Assembly: GCF_041647995.1 (NCBI RefSeq)
Contig: NZ_JARRIB010000001.1
Span: forward strand, 62,001 to 126,000
Source of the DNA: Pyrococcus kukulkanii
GTDB taxonomy: Archaea > Methanobacteriota_B > Thermococci > Thermococcales > Thermococcaceae
Direction of reading: 5' to 3'
DNA: 64,000 nt
Notes under the pieces: generated by a model
What the model was told of the DNA's origin: nothing
What the model saw: the letters and a program-made list of their open reading frames with translations, nothing else
Database searches by the model: none
Program-made: the position numbers and the translations under genes
Shown here: one piece after another, positions 26,625-38,519 of the stretch
Layout of the letters: each line of letters starts with the position of its first letter
Numbering within the stretch: the first letter of the stretch is position 1

Positions 26625-27605
26625 TTAAGCCTTAGCGTAGAGCCAGCAGGCAACGTAATGATCCTTTTCAACTTCAACCATTGGAGGCTCTTCTTTGTCA
26701 CATAGCCCTGCCTTGGCGTAGGGACATCTTGGGTGGAACCTGCAACCCTTCGGTGGATTTATTGGACTTGGGGGCTCTCCAGTAACCTTCATCCTTTTCT
26801 TTTTCATTTCCCTAGCAATATCTGGATCTGGTATCGGTATAGCCGAGAAGAGCATCTGAGTGTACGGGTGTAGTGGGTTTTCAAAGATCTTATCTGCAGG
26901 ACCCACCTCAACAAGCTTGCCCAGGTACATGACTCCCATCTTGTCGCTCATGTACTTTACGACACCTAGGTCGTGGCTAATGAATAGATATGTGAAGCCA
27001 TGTTTTTCCTGAAGTTCTTTCAATGTGTTTAAGATGTTAGCTTGAACTGAAACATCTAGAGCTGAGGTAGGCTCGTCCAAAACTATGAACTCAGGTTTTA
27101 GTGCCAGTAATCTAGCCAAGGCTATTCTCTGTCTTTGACCACCAGAGAATTCGTGGGGGTAACGATAGAGGTGCATCTCATTTAGCCCAACGCTCTCTAG
27201 TAGCTTTATCACGAATTCCTCGGGATCATCAACCTGGATTCCATGGAATCTAACGGGCTCCATAATTATTTGGAATACAGTCTGTCTAGGGTCAAGGGAG
27301 GAATAAGGGTCCTGAAACATTATCTGGGCTTTTCTTCTAAACCACTTCAACTCTTCTCCCTTTAGTTTCGTAACATCCTTGCCCATAAAGATTATTTTGC
27401 CACTAGTCGGTTCTATTAGTCTGAGAATTGTTCTTCCGGTAGTTGTTTTACCACAGCCACTTTCTCCAACTAAACCGAAAGTCTCACCCTTCTGTATCTC
27501 AAAGCTTATCCCATCTACAGCCTTAACCCATCCAACTGTCCTAAGGAGCCCTCTTACTGGGAAGTATTTCTTTAGATTCTCAACCTTAAGTACTGGCTCT
27601 CCCAT
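26625..27605 (-). CDS. Oligopeptide/dipeptide-type ABC transporter ATPase (OppF/DppF-like)
   Basis: A 326-residue ATPase subunit. Walker A is GESGCGKTTTGR near residues 43-54, the signature is SGGQRQRIALARLLAL, Walker B is EFIVLDEPTSALD and the switch histidine is in ISHDLGV. The C-terminal oligo_HPY domain contains GCRFHPRCPYAKAGLC, with cysteines that bind a [4Fe-4S] cluster in related proteins. It is the last transporter gene of the operon. It powers import of peptides or oligosaccharides; in Pyrococcus some Opp-type systems take up sugars, so substrate is open. Confidence 0.93.
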   Translation of the reverse strand: MGEPVLKVENLKKYFPVRGLLRTVGWVKAVDGISFEIQKGETFGLVGESGCGKTTTGRTILRLIEPTSGKIIFMGKDVTKLKGEELKWFRRKAQIMFQDPYSSLDPRQTVFQIIMEPVRFHGIQVDDPEEFVIKLLESVGLNEMHLYRYPHEFSGGQRQRIALARLLALKPEFIVLDEPTSALDVSVQANILNTLKELQEKHGFTYLFISHDLGVVKYMSDKMGVMYLGKLVEVGPADKIFENPLHPYTQMLFSAIPIPDPDIAREMKKKRMKVTGEPPSPINPPKGCRFHPRCPYAKAGLCDKEEPPMVEVEKDHYVACWLYAKA

Positions 27606-27615
27606 TTATATCACC

Positions 27616-28605
27616 TCAGTAAAGATGACAGGCAACAAAGTGACCGGGCTCAATTTCCTTCATCTCAGGTACTTTCTGTTTGCATATCTCCATAGTCCTA
27701 GGACATCTTGGATGGAACCTACATCCCGAAGGTGGCGTAATTAGATTGGGAACTGTTCCAGGTATAGCCTCCAACTTCTCTATCTTTGTCATTGGATTAG
27801 GTACCGCCTTTAGCAGACCCTGGGTGTAGGGATGTAGGGGATTCCTGAATATCTGATCAACACTTCCAATTTCAACGATTTTTCCTGCGTACATAACAGC
27901 CACTCTATCAGCGGTCTCCGCAACAACTCCAAGATTGTGGGTAATTAAAATAATTGTCGCCTTATATTCCTTCTTCATCTTCTCCAATAATTCGAGAATC
28001 TGAGCCTGAACGGTAACATCTAAGGCCGTTGTTGGCTCGTCAGCTATTAGTATCCTCGGATTATTTGAAACTCCAATTCCAATGACGACTCTCTGCTTCA
28101 TTCCTCCTGAGAGCTCGTGAGGATAGTTATTTACTCTCCTCTCTGGATCAGGTATCAAAACAGATTTGAGAATTTGAACGGCCTTTTGAATGCCCTCCTT
28201 TATATTCTTAATCTTTCCATGTACCTCCATGGCTTCAGCTATCTGATAACCAACGGTATAGAGTGGGTCTAAAGAGGAGTGGGGATCCTGAAAGATATAT
28301 GCTATTTCATTTCCTCTGATTTCCCTTATCTCCTCTTCACTCAGCTTTAATAGGTCGACAACACTTCCATCTTCTCTGTAATACAAAACTTGACCCTCAA
28401 CAATCCTTCCTGGGCTCTCAATTAGTTGGGTGAGGGCTCTAGATGTAACACTCTTTCCACACCCAGTTTCACCTACTAAGGCAAATGTTTCACCTTTGTA
28501 TACATCAAATGAAACCTTCTCTATCGCTTTTACAATTCCAGCATAAGTATAAAAGTGGACGGTAAGATTTCTAACTTGGAGGATAGGTTCAGGCACCCTC
28601 CTCAC
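27616..28605 (-). CDS. Oligopeptide/dipeptide-type ABC transporter ATPase (OppD/DppD-like)
   Basis: A 329-residue ATPase that pairs with the OppF-like one. Walker A is GETGCGKSVTSRAL, the signature is LSGGMKQRVVIGIGVS, Walker B is RILIADEPTTALD, and the H-loop is LITHNLG. The oligo_HPY C-terminal domain has GCRFHPRCPRTMEIC. It overlaps the DppC-like permease gene by 17 bases. The two ATPases share the expected heterodimer arrangement. Confidence 0.93.
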   Translation of the reverse strand: MRRVPEPILQVRNLTVHFYTYAGIVKAIEKVSFDVYKGETFALVGETGCGKSVTSRALTQLIESPGRIVEGQVLYYREDGSVVDLLKLSEEEIREIRGNEIAYIFQDPHSSLDPLYTVGYQIAEAMEVHGKIKNIKEGIQKAVQILKSVLIPDPERRVNNYPHELSGGMKQRVVIGIGVSNNPRILIADEPTTALDVTVQAQILELLEKMKKEYKATIILITHNLGVVAETADRVAVMYAGKIVEIGSVDQIFRNPLHPYTQGLLKAVPNPMTKIEKLEAIPGTVPNLITPPSGCRFHPRCPRTMEICKQKVPEMKEIEPGHFVACHLY

Positions 28606-29743
28606 CCTCCTTTTGCTTCTTAACTTTGAATTCTATACTCCTTCTCGTCCTTGGATCGAGGACATCTCTCAGACCGTCACCAAGTAGGTTCCATCCCAAG
28701 GCGGTTAGCAGAACTACTAGCCCCGGATAAAAGACAAGCCACCAGCATCTTGGGAAGTATTGGGCACCATCGTACACTATTCTGCCCCAATCTGCTATTG
28801 GAGGTGTGGCACCGAGGCCAAGAAAGCTTAATCCAGCCTCCATAAGAACAACGTTACCAAAGTCAAGCGTTATGTACACCAGGATTGGGCCAATAATATT
28901 TGGCAAAATATGCCTGAAGAGTATAGTCCTTGTGGGCAAACCTACAGCCCTTGCCGCCTCAATATACAACTTTTCCCTTTCAGTTAAAGTTGATCCTCTT
29001 GTAATTCTGGCGTATCCGGGCCACCATACTATGATCATTGCAACTATAACCGCAAGGAGTCTACCTAAGTTTCCTGCCTCCCTGGTATCTAAAGCAAATA
29101 TCGCAAGCACAAGTTTCTCTAGGAGAGGGTGACTGGCAATTAAAGCTTGAAGCCTATCTGGGAGTACTGCAGAAAATGCTATTGCAAGTATCAAGGCCGG
29201 GAATGAAAGGAACATGTCAGTTATACGCATTATAAGCTCATCAACTTTCCCACCGTAATATCCAGCCACCAAGCCCAGGATTATCCCTAAGGGGACTCCC
29301 AGGGCTATGACTATTATTGAAATTACAAAGCTCGTTCTGGCACCTTGTAGAATAAGGCTGAGGAGGTCTCTGCCATAGTGATCCGACCCTAGAGGATAGG
29401 ATATCACAGTATTGTTGTAGTACTCCAGGGTCGCTTTACTTCCCGGAGGAACTAGATAGACTTGACTGTAGTTGGATGTATAGAGTGTTGGAAAGAAATT
29501 GTACTTCCAGGGAGCGAGGTATGGACCGAAAATACCAAGGAATATAAACAGGATCACGAGGAATAACCCTATTAGAGCCGGTGGTGACCTATTAAGCGCA
29601 TAAAGCATTAACCTCCATTCTTCAACCCTTGATTTGTTCTTTTCCATCCAACCCCTTTTAAATAGGCTTATGAATTTACCTAGACCAATCACAAATTTAT
29701 CAGCAAGCTTGTCTAGTATGCTCTTCTTATATTCCTCTTGCAT
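28589..29743 (-). CDS. Opp/Dpp-type ABC transporter permease (DppC-like)
   Basis: A 384-residue permease with six or seven helices. The N-terminal OppC-type segment (LNRSPPALIGLFLVILFIFLG) lies near residue 50 and the coupling loop EAARAVGLPTRTILFRHILPN near residue 265. A periplasmic-type loop of about 60 residues between helix one and the core is longer than in bacterial DppC. It overlaps the OppD-like gene and lies 13 bases after the DppB-like gene. Confidence 0.93.
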   Translation of the reverse strand: MQEEYKKSILDKLADKFVIGLGKFISLFKRGWMEKNKSRVEEWRLMLYALNRSPPALIGLFLVILFIFLGIFGPYLAPWKYNFFPTLYTSNYSQVYLVPPGSKATLEYYNNTVISYPLGSDHYGRDLLSLILQGARTSFVISIIVIALGVPLGIILGLVAGYYGGKVDELIMRITDMFLSFPALILAIAFSAVLPDRLQALIASHPLLEKLVLAIFALDTREAGNLGRLLAVIVAMIIVWWPGYARITRGSTLTEREKLYIEAARAVGLPTRTILFRHILPNIIGPILVYITLDFGNVVLMEAGLSFLGLGATPPIADWGRIVYDGAQYFPRCWWLVFYPGLVVLLTALGWNLLGDGLRDVLDPRTRRSIEFKVKKQKEGEEGA

Positions 29744-29756
29744 TTTAACTCACCTC

Positions 29757-30755
29757 TCAGTATCTAACCCTAGGATCTATGACTGCATACAGTATATCAA
29801 CAACCAAGTTAGTTATGACATATATCAGGGCGTAAATGAATGTCACTGCAACTACCACAGGGAAGTCGAGGTTCTGTATTGCCTGGACAGCATAGCTACC
29901 CATACCGGGAAGTCCGAAAACTGTCTCCGTAATTGGAGTACCTCCAAGCAGTCCTCCAAACTGTAGCCCAAGAACCGTTACTATTGGGACGAGAGCGTTC
30001 TTAAGGGTGTGCTTGTATATCCTCATTTTTGGCGCTCCCTTCGCCTTCAGGAACTGAACGAAGTCAGAGCTCAAAGCCTCAAGGAAGCTGTTTCTCACGA
30101 ACCTTGCAGTGACTCCCATACCAAGGAAACCCAAAGTGAACCCAGGAAGCCAGAACCTAGATAAGTGTTGCTTAAAAAGATCGAACTGGCCCCTTAACAG
30201 GGCATCTATCATTGGTACATAGGTAATTGGCTTGGGTATTGGAGGAACCCCTGCTATTGTGGTGATCCTGTACTTCACGAAGAAGATGTATATCACTAGG
30301 TAGCCAAGCCAAAATGCTGGAGTCGAAACTCCCAGCAGTGCAAATATTCTCACAGCAGTATCTATCCAGCTGTTTCTCTTTAAGGCCGAGATTATTCCAA
30401 GGGGTATCCCTATTAACAGCATGAAAATAAACGCTATTATTGCAAGTTGTAACGTTACTGGAAATCTCCGTCCAACATCACTCATGACGGGATTTGATGT
30501 CCTAGGATCAATTATTGTATTCGTCAAAAGCCCCTTCATTAGGAATATATATTGATCATACCAAGGCTTATCTAAGTGATATTGCTTCCTTATAAGCTCC
30601 ATAGCCTCCTTTGTAGCCTTTTCTCCGCCAGCCCAAGCTTTTACTGGATCCGCTGGGATTTTATACGCAATCAGAAATACTATCAAGGTAACTCCAATTA
30701 TTGTTGGTATAAATGTTAACATCCTCCTTATTAGGAACTTTTTCAAATTCGCCAT
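29757..30755 (-). CDS. Opp/Dpp-type ABC transporter permease (DppB-like)
   Basis: A 332-residue permease beginning MANLKKFLIRRMLTFIPTI, the typical OppB start. I chose the ATG at 30755 because GGAGGG lies seven bases upstream; the frame extends 20 codons farther without a ribosome site. The coupling loop is FLKAKGAPKMRIYKHTLKNAL, and ETVFGLPGMGSYAVQAI follows. Six transmembrane helices are visible. The permease forms a heterodimer with the DppC-like subunit. Confidence 0.93.
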   Translation of the reverse strand: MANLKKFLIRRMLTFIPTIIGVTLIVFLIAYKIPADPVKAWAGGEKATKEAMELIRKQYHLDKPWYDQYIFLMKGLLTNTIIDPRTSNPVMSDVGRRFPVTLQLAIIAFIFMLLIGIPLGIISALKRNSWIDTAVRIFALLGVSTPAFWLGYLVIYIFFVKYRITTIAGVPPIPKPITYVPMIDALLRGQFDLFKQHLSRFWLPGFTLGFLGMGVTARFVRNSFLEALSSDFVQFLKAKGAPKMRIYKHTLKNALVPIVTVLGLQFGGLLGGTPITETVFGLPGMGSYAVQAIQNLDFPVVVAVTFIYALIYVITNLVVDILYAVIDPRVRY

Positions 30756-30861
30756 TTTTGTCCCTCCATGAACATTGTTACATTTAAATCCGCGTCTAAG
30801 AATATGAATATCCAAATAAAAATAATTTGGTCATTAAAAGTGATAAAAGGAAAAGAAAATG

Positions 30862-33000
30862 TCAGCCGGAAATCTGGATGTTTACTTCCTTGAACTTAGT
30901 AGCACCGTAGAGGAATGGGCCAACCCAGTTGTCAGAGTCTAGGTAGTCTGGAACCCAACCGACAACGTAGACGTCGAAATCACCCTTCTCTGTCTTCCCT
31001 AGGTAGACTGGCCACTCATAGCTCTCAACAGTGACCTGGAAGCCAAGCTGACTCCAGATGTTCTGGATTAGTGTCATAACTTTCTCACGCTGTGCGTTAC
31101 CTGCGTTGTAAATTAGCTTGATCTTGTACTTGGCTGGATCAATGCCTGCTTCTTGCAACATCTGCTTAGCCTTGGCTATATTGTAAGTGTACTTGATTAT
31201 TCCGTATTCAGTGTAACCTGGCCATGGCTTGGGTATTGGTCCCCAGTTCCTCTCAAGGAGATTGTTGTAAACTACCTTAGCGATCTGGTCATATGGTATT
31301 GCAAATGCTAATGCTTGCCTAACCTTCACGTTGTTGAATGGCTCTCTCTGGGTGTTATAGACTATGAACGTTAGAATTGGTTGGAGTAACTCAGTTTGTA
31401 CGATAATCTTGAAGTTACCCTTGGTAACTCCCTTTACATCTTCGATCTTATCGGTTGGTATTGCAGCGACATCGGCCGTTCCAGTTGTTAATAGTTGTAC
31501 TCTTGCCACAGCATCGTTGTTGATTATGTAGATAACTCTCTTGTGGCCTGGGTTATCGGTTGCATTCCAGTAGTATGAGTTGTACTCAAGGATTATGTAG
31601 CTGTTCTCCTGATAGTCCTTGACGTAGAATGGCCCAGTGCCAACGGGTTTCTTGTGCATGAGCTGGTGAGTTGCATCATTTGCACCCTTCTGAACATACT
31701 CAGCCCAAGCATCTGGGTTCTTTCCATAGTTGCTCTTCTTGAGAGCCTCTTCATACTTGTCTCCAAGGAGGTACTCCATTGGGACTACACTAAGGAATGG
31801 GTCTGCAAGGATGTTAAGTACTGCAGCATATGGATGTGGCAGAACGAGCTTGAATACTCCAGCAGTTGGGCCATTGTAACCAAAGAACTCAAGGAGCTCC
31901 TTGAGTGACTTCACTTCAGCCGTCTTACCCTTATACTCAGCAATGAGTGGGTGCTCCTTCAGATACTTATCGAACTCTTCCTCAGTTAAGGCCTGAGATG
32001 CTGAAACGTTCATGAACTCCGTGACCATCCAACTAACAGAGTGTCCAAGTCTTGCAACACGCCAGAATGTGAAGACTACATCAGTGGCATCAATTGGATA
32101 TGTCTTATCATTCCATGGATCATAAGCCTTGACACCTCCCCTGATAACAAAGTACCACTCCGTGCCCTCCTTGTTGTGAGCCCAAGCGACTGCAAGATCT
32201 GGTGTAACCTCTTCAGTTTCTTCTTTCCAGTAAGTAACTAGGGTGTCACCGATTTCATGCCAGATTTCCCATCCAAATGTTTCGTAAGTCCATGCTGGGT
32301 CAAAGCTCTCTGGCCATCCGATAGTTGCTATAACGTATGTCTCTGGATCGTTCTTGTAAGTTCCAATTCCAGTATCAACAACTGGAGCATTTTTGTCTTC
32401 CCAGAGAAGGTCATACCTCTCTGGAAGGGTTGGGTGATAGTACCTCCCCTTAACCCAGCTCCAGTAGACACGTAGCTGCCTGTTCTGTCCGAGGATTACC
32501 TCTGGAACATAATAGTTACCCAGGATATAGAGAGCCTTGAACAACTCAGTTCTTATCTCCGGGTTGGTTTCCCTTCTTGCAGCTATAACTAGGGCATCAA
32601 CATTTGTGTCCCTAAAGAATGCTGGGTTTATTGCACCGAATCCCTGTCCCTCTTCCATTAACTTCTTTACTGGAATAGTGTTCTTCTCATCAACAACGTA
32701 TGTGACCCTAATAACCTTCTTCCCACTTGGTATTGAAACTGAGGGCTCAGTTCCCTTAGGGCCAACCACAATTATTGAAGTCCCAGTATCGACGACCGTA
32801 ACCTTACCAAGCTCTAGAATAGCATCGGTAACTTTTCCTGCCTGGGTTTGTGTTGGGGTTTGTGTGGGGGATTGAGTTTGAGTTGGTGATTGAGTCTGAG
32901 TTGGGCTCTGAGTTGTAGTTCCTCCTCCTATACAACCGCTTGCAAATGTTCCAAACACGAGGATTCCAACTAATAGAACAGTCAACAAAGCCCTATTCAT
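30862..33000 (-). CDS. Opp/Dpp-type substrate-binding lipoprotein, apparently circularly permuted
   Basis: A 712-residue secreted receptor of the ABC importer. A lipoprotein signal ends at FASGC23, followed by a low-complexity Thr/Gln/Ser/Pro linker (about residues 28-55) typical of cell-surface anchoring in Thermococcales. Residues 225-712 start like a family 5 binding protein (GWPESFDPAWTYETFG) and stop at VGWVPDYLDSDNW, where about 100 residues are normally still to come. Those residues seem to sit at the front: residues 130-200 read VDALVIAARRETNPEIRTELFKA and VYWSWVKGRYY, the usual C-terminal end. GGGGTGAT precedes the start. Substrate is unknown. Confidence 0.88.
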   Translation of the reverse strand: MNRALLTVLLVGILVFGTFASGCIGGGTTTQSPTQTQSPTQTQSPTQTPTQTQAGKVTDAILELGKVTVVDTGTSIIVVGPKGTEPSVSIPSGKKVIRVTYVVDEKNTIPVKKLMEEGQGFGAINPAFFRDTNVDALVIAARRETNPEIRTELFKALYILGNYYVPEVILGQNRQLRVYWSWVKGRYYHPTLPERYDLLWEDKNAPVVDTGIGTYKNDPETYVIATIGWPESFDPAWTYETFGWEIWHEIGDTLVTYWKEETEEVTPDLAVAWAHNKEGTEWYFVIRGGVKAYDPWNDKTYPIDATDVVFTFWRVARLGHSVSWMVTEFMNVSASQALTEEEFDKYLKEHPLIAEYKGKTAEVKSLKELLEFFGYNGPTAGVFKLVLPHPYAAVLNILADPFLSVVPMEYLLGDKYEEALKKSNYGKNPDAWAEYVQKGANDATHQLMHKKPVGTGPFYVKDYQENSYIILEYNSYYWNATDNPGHKRVIYIINNDAVARVQLLTTGTADVAAIPTDKIEDVKGVTKGNFKIIVQTELLQPILTFIVYNTQREPFNNVKVRQALAFAIPYDQIAKVVYNNLLERNWGPIPKPWPGYTEYGIIKYTYNIAKAKQMLQEAGIDPAKYKIKLIYNAGNAQREKVMTLIQNIWSQLGFQVTVESYEWPVYLGKTEKGDFDVYVVGWVPDYLDSDNWVGPFLYGATKFKEVNIQISG
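32841..32913 (-). repeat. Short tandem repeats coding for the Thr-Gln-Ser-Pro linker
   Basis: Imperfect repeats of a unit coding Gln-Ser-Pro-Thr-Gln-Thr lie just behind the lipobox cysteine of the binding protein. They code for a flexible surface linker and are prone to length change by slippage. Confidence 0.7.
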
Positions 33001-33229
33001 ATCTGCATCACCCCAATAGCTTCACAAATGAATGTAAGAATTCATCAAGCTAATAAACTTTTCGTTCATGCTAGGGCAGTTTGGTAAATTACAGAAAGAT
33101 ATTATGAAAAATTGTAACAAATTAAACGTTAGGTCAAAACAAAATGTAACATAATTGTGTCCATAATACTTAACATTCCCAAATTATAGAAAGAATTTTA
33201 TGACCAAGGTTATACGCCACTCTCCGTGA

Positions 33230-35241
<2,012 letters not shown>

Positions 35242-35245
35242 AGGG

Positions 35246-37201
35246 TCACCTCAACCTTATTGTATCTAAGTTATTTGGAGCCCTTGTAGAGAGTCCAAAT
35301 TTCTTATGTATACTTGTTGCAAGATCAAGACATTTCTGAGGCTCTCCGTGGACTGTTATTACCCTCTCAGGTCTTGGTCTTACTTTAGCAACGTAATTCA
35401 TGAGTTCCCTTCTATCAGCATGACCTGAAAAGCCATCTATTGTATACACTTCCATATTTACTTTAATAACTTCCGTTCTACCTTCCTCCCCAACCATTGG
35501 GATCTCCCTAGCTCCGTTTTGAACCTGCCTTCCAAGGGTCCCTTCAGCCTGATAACTCACAAAGATTATCGAGTTCTTTGGATCTGGTGCTAATTGCTTA
35601 AAGTACTCAACGCTAGGTCCTCCCACTAGCATACCCGAGGATGCGATTATTATTGCAGGTTCTTTACTATCTATAATATCTTGTCTTTCCCTTGAGTTTG
35701 CCACTGGGTGGAATATCTCGCTTAGGAATGGATTATAGCCTTCCTTGAATATCTGCTCCCTAAGTCTCCTGCTTAAGTACTCTGGATAAGCCGTGTGAAT
35801 AGCAGTAGCCTCCCAGATCATGCCATCCAAATAAATTGGGACGTCAATTCCCCCTATCCGTGCGTATTCTTCAAGAACCATCATAACTTCCTGAGCTCTT
35901 CCAACGGCCATTGCTGGAATCAGTACTTTTCCTCCCCTCTTGATGGTTTGGTGTATCACCTCGATGAGCCTTTTCTCTGCTTCTTCTCTTGGCATTTGGA
36001 TGTCATTGCTTCCACCATAAGTTGACTCCATAATGAGGGTCTCGAGCCTAGGAAACTTTGCATTCGCTGGTTCTAAGAGTCTCGTTGGTATGAATTTAAA
36101 GTCTCCAGTTATTGCTATGTTGTGCAGACCATTACCAATGTGTAAATGGACTATCGCTGACCCCAAGATATGACCCGCATTGTGAAGGGTTAACCTGATA
36201 TCTGGGGATATATCCCTAACTTCGCCATAATCAAGAGTTATTGTGTGTTTTATGACTTCCTTGATATCCCTAGGCCTATAAAGGGGCTCCTGGCCATTAC
36301 TTTGCTGGATTTCTATGAAGTCTTTCTGAAGAAGAACCATCAAATCCCTAGTGGGAGGGGTGGTATATATTGGACCATCAAAGAGGTTGTACCTAAATAA
36401 GTAGGGAAGCATTCCACTATGGTCAAGATGAGCATGTGTAATTATTATTGCATCTAAGAGGCCTTCTTTTAGGATGTATTGAAACTCAGGTGCATCGAAG
36501 TGTGGAAAGGCTTTGTATGGATCGTTCATTGCAGCCACATTAACTCCAAAATCTACCAAGACAAAGCTCTCGTCAGTCTGCACCAAAAGAGCGCTTCTAC
36601 CAACCTCCCTAAACCCTCCAAGACCTGTGACTCTTATCCACCTACTTTTGTATTCAGGTTTCCTATAGATGTTCCTCCCAACTTGCCTAAGAAACTTTCT
36701 TCTATCTTTGCTTTCGGTTTGAAGGATTTGCCTTATGGAATATATCGTCTGACTTTGTAGAGGAGGGGTTCTAACGACCCTGGGGGCCCATCTGACCTTT
36801 TGAGTTATTAACCTTAAGGTCTCACCATTTTTACCAATAACGAGACCAGGTTTCTTGGCCTCAATAAGCACCTCACCAACAGAAGGATCAAAAGAAATAT
36901 TAGTAATCTCGGCCTCTTTAGGAACAATCTCGTATATCATTTTTTCAGCTTCTTCAGGGGGTAACAAAACTTCAGGATCTGGTCTAATACTTATCCTCTT
37001 TTTAAGAACCTTTGCCAGATCCTTAATTAACTCTCCGTTCTTCATTATAGCCTCAGGGTTTTTAACATAGATTACGAGCTCTGGTCCCTCAAACTCTATC
37101 TCAGTAATTCTTGCCTCCTTAGGAACCATTTGGCTAACAATAGCCCTAATGTCTTTTAGTATCTGATTAACTTGAGTTTCTCTCTTAATCAAATATATCA
37201 C
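35246..37201 (-). CDS. fttA: aCPSF1 / FttA transcription termination ribonuclease
   Basis: A 651-residue metallo-beta-lactamase/beta-CASP ribonuclease, the archaeal homologue of CPSF73 that terminates transcription. Two KH domains occupy residues 1-145 (the second has GLVIGKNGETLRLI). The metal site is HAHLDHSG near residues 246-253, followed by GHILGSA and GDFK; the beta-CASP domain carries ESTYGG and ASSGMLVGG; FSGHADR and HGE near the C-terminus supply more metal ligands. Size equals the P. horikoshii KH-CPSF protein. It sits between the proteasome beta and the threonine synthase-like genes on the same strand. Confidence 0.96.
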   Translation of the reverse strand: MIYLIKRETQVNQILKDIRAIVSQMVPKEARITEIEFEGPELVIYVKNPEAIMKNGELIKDLAKVLKKRISIRPDPEVLLPPEEAEKMIYEIVPKEAEITNISFDPSVGEVLIEAKKPGLVIGKNGETLRLITQKVRWAPRVVRTPPLQSQTIYSIRQILQTESKDRRKFLRQVGRNIYRKPEYKSRWIRVTGLGGFREVGRSALLVQTDESFVLVDFGVNVAAMNDPYKAFPHFDAPEFQYILKEGLLDAIIITHAHLDHSGMLPYLFRYNLFDGPIYTTPPTRDLMVLLQKDFIEIQQSNGQEPLYRPRDIKEVIKHTITLDYGEVRDISPDIRLTLHNAGHILGSAIVHLHIGNGLHNIAITGDFKFIPTRLLEPANAKFPRLETLIMESTYGGSNDIQMPREEAEKRLIEVIHQTIKRGGKVLIPAMAVGRAQEVMMVLEEYARIGGIDVPIYLDGMIWEATAIHTAYPEYLSRRLREQIFKEGYNPFLSEIFHPVANSRERQDIIDSKEPAIIIASSGMLVGGPSVEYFKQLAPDPKNSIIFVSYQAEGTLGRQVQNGAREIPMVGEEGRTEVIKVNMEVYTIDGFSGHADRRELMNYVAKVRPRPERVITVHGEPQKCLDLATSIHKKFGLSTRAPNNLDTIRLR

Positions 37202-37205
37202 CCCC

Positions 37206-37829
37206 TCACTGTCTCAGGAATGTCTTCAGTTCCGAGTTTTGGACTTCTTTATAGCCCTCCTTAGTTATGGTCACTACCAGAATGCCATCTCCAGAGAATA
37301 CATCCCTCTTTGTTGCAATATTAATGGCCTTAACTGCAAGTTTGATGCCCTCTTTTACACCAAGTTCCTTTTTGTATCCAGAATCAAGTACTGAATATGC
37401 AAATTCCATTCCACTACCCGCAGCCACATAATTGTCTTCTGTAACACCCCCCACCATATCTACAGAGAAAATTCTAGGCTTGTTATCATATCCCCCAACC
37501 AAAAACCATGCAGAATATGGAAAATACTTTGCCTCATTAAGAATATTTGCCAGCAACGTCGCTAGACCCTTAACACTCATTGGTTTTCCAACATTTGCCC
37601 TATATAACTTGGCTTCCGCCCTCAACAATCTCACCAAGTTAAGTATATCTCCAACATTGCCAGCCCCTGCTATGGCCAAGTGTTCATCTATCTTATGTAT
37701 TTTGGTAACGTTCCTGGCGTACACAATATTTCCAAAACTTGCCCTTTTGTCGGCAGCTAGCACCACTCCATCTCTACAAACAATGCCTACGGTTGTTGTT
37801 CCTTTAAGTTCCTCAGTCAAGTGCAACAC
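37206..37829 (-). CDS. psmB: Proteasome beta subunit
   Basis: A catalytic 20S proteasome subunit of 207 residues. The N-terminal nucleophile threonine follows a short propeptide: LHLTEELKG then TTTVGIV. The catalytic lysine region ADKRAS and the [11 protein letters not shown] and SGDGILVVT segments are conserved. The frame is open another 21 codons upstream, but the propeptide of Pyrococcus PsmB2 (about MLQLTEKFKG) corresponds to a GTG start at 37829, preceded by AAAGG, so I start there. It lies four bases before FttA and is probably co-transcribed. Confidence 0.93.
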   Translation of the reverse strand: MLHLTEELKGTTTVGIVCRDGVVLAADKRASFGNIVYARNVTKIHKIDEHLAIAGAGNVGDILNLVRLLRAEAKLYRANVGKPMSVKGLATLLANILNEAKYFPYSAWFLVGGYDNKPRIFSVDMVGGVTEDNYVAAGSGMEFAYSVLDSGYKKELGVKEGIKLAVKAINIATKRDVFSGDGILVVTITKEGYKEVQNSELKTFLRQ

Positions 37830-37907
37830 CCCTTTTGATATAGCTGTTCCAGAATAGAAGGAAATTTTCAGGAGGGAGATTTGATAGTACATTTATAAAA
37901 CTTTCGA

Positions 37908-38516
37908 CTATGGAACACCAAGCCTGTCTAGGTAAATGTTAACAAATGATATAACATGGGAAGTTAGGTATGCCCTGGGTCCTATGCTAATTTTCTCGGC
38001 AATCCCCTCTAAAAAGGATAAATCTTCCTTAGTTAAGCCCAAGTGATCCCCAAGTATAAAAGCCACATTATCTTTTGGAAACACAAACGTGGAAATATCC
38101 CTACCCTCTTCATCAAGGAGATATAGATTCATCTTCACATTTTTCCTAACGACGTCTTCAAAGGTCATTCTACTTATAAAAACCCCAGGGAGAACCTCAA
38201 TTTCTTTAGTAGGATTTCTCATGTCCTTTCCAACCCTCAACGCCTTCCCAATTATCCTTGCAATTGAAATTTCATCAGGATTTAAAATTTTAGGTCTTAT
38301 CTTTGATCCCTCGAATCTTATAGTCTTGGGAGGATCAGGAGGACCAAGAAAAGTAACGTAAACTCTAACATTTTTACGAAAAGAATGAGATAAATGAAAC
38401 GCAGCATTTAATGCCCTACATATTAAGTCAATTCGCCCGCTAGTCCCTGGGAGATCCCTAAGACTAAAATCAAAGTCTGTATGAGCCTCGTTCGCCTTAA
38501 TGATAAACACCCTCAT
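37908..38516 (-). CDS. trmY: tRNA (pseudouridine54-N1)-methyltransferase TrmY
   Basis: A 202-residue SPOUT-class methyltransferase that makes m1-pseudouridine at tRNA position 54. It starts [28 protein letters not shown], and the trefoil knot region is [17 protein letters not shown] near residues 152-168 with [21 protein letters not shown] at the end, all typical of TrmY. Length is as in other archaea. It lies three bases downstream of the next gene. Confidence 0.93.
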   Translation of the reverse strand: MRVFIIKANEAHTDFDFSLRDLPGTSGRIDLICRALNAAFHLSHSFRKNVRVYVTFLGPPDPPKTIRFEGSKIRPKILNPDEISIARIIGKALRVGKDMRNPTKEIEVLPGVFISRMTFEDVVRKNVKMNLYLLDEEGRDISTFVFPKDNVAFILGDHLGLTKEDLSFLEGIAEKISIGPRAYLTSHVISFVNIYLDRLGVP

Positions 38517-38519
38517 ATC

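Noticed and set aside
26600-26701. N-terminal extension of the PsiE-like protein
   Set aside because: It would overlap the ABC ATPase coding region and has no ribosome site; the ATG at 26599 starts a normal membrane protein.
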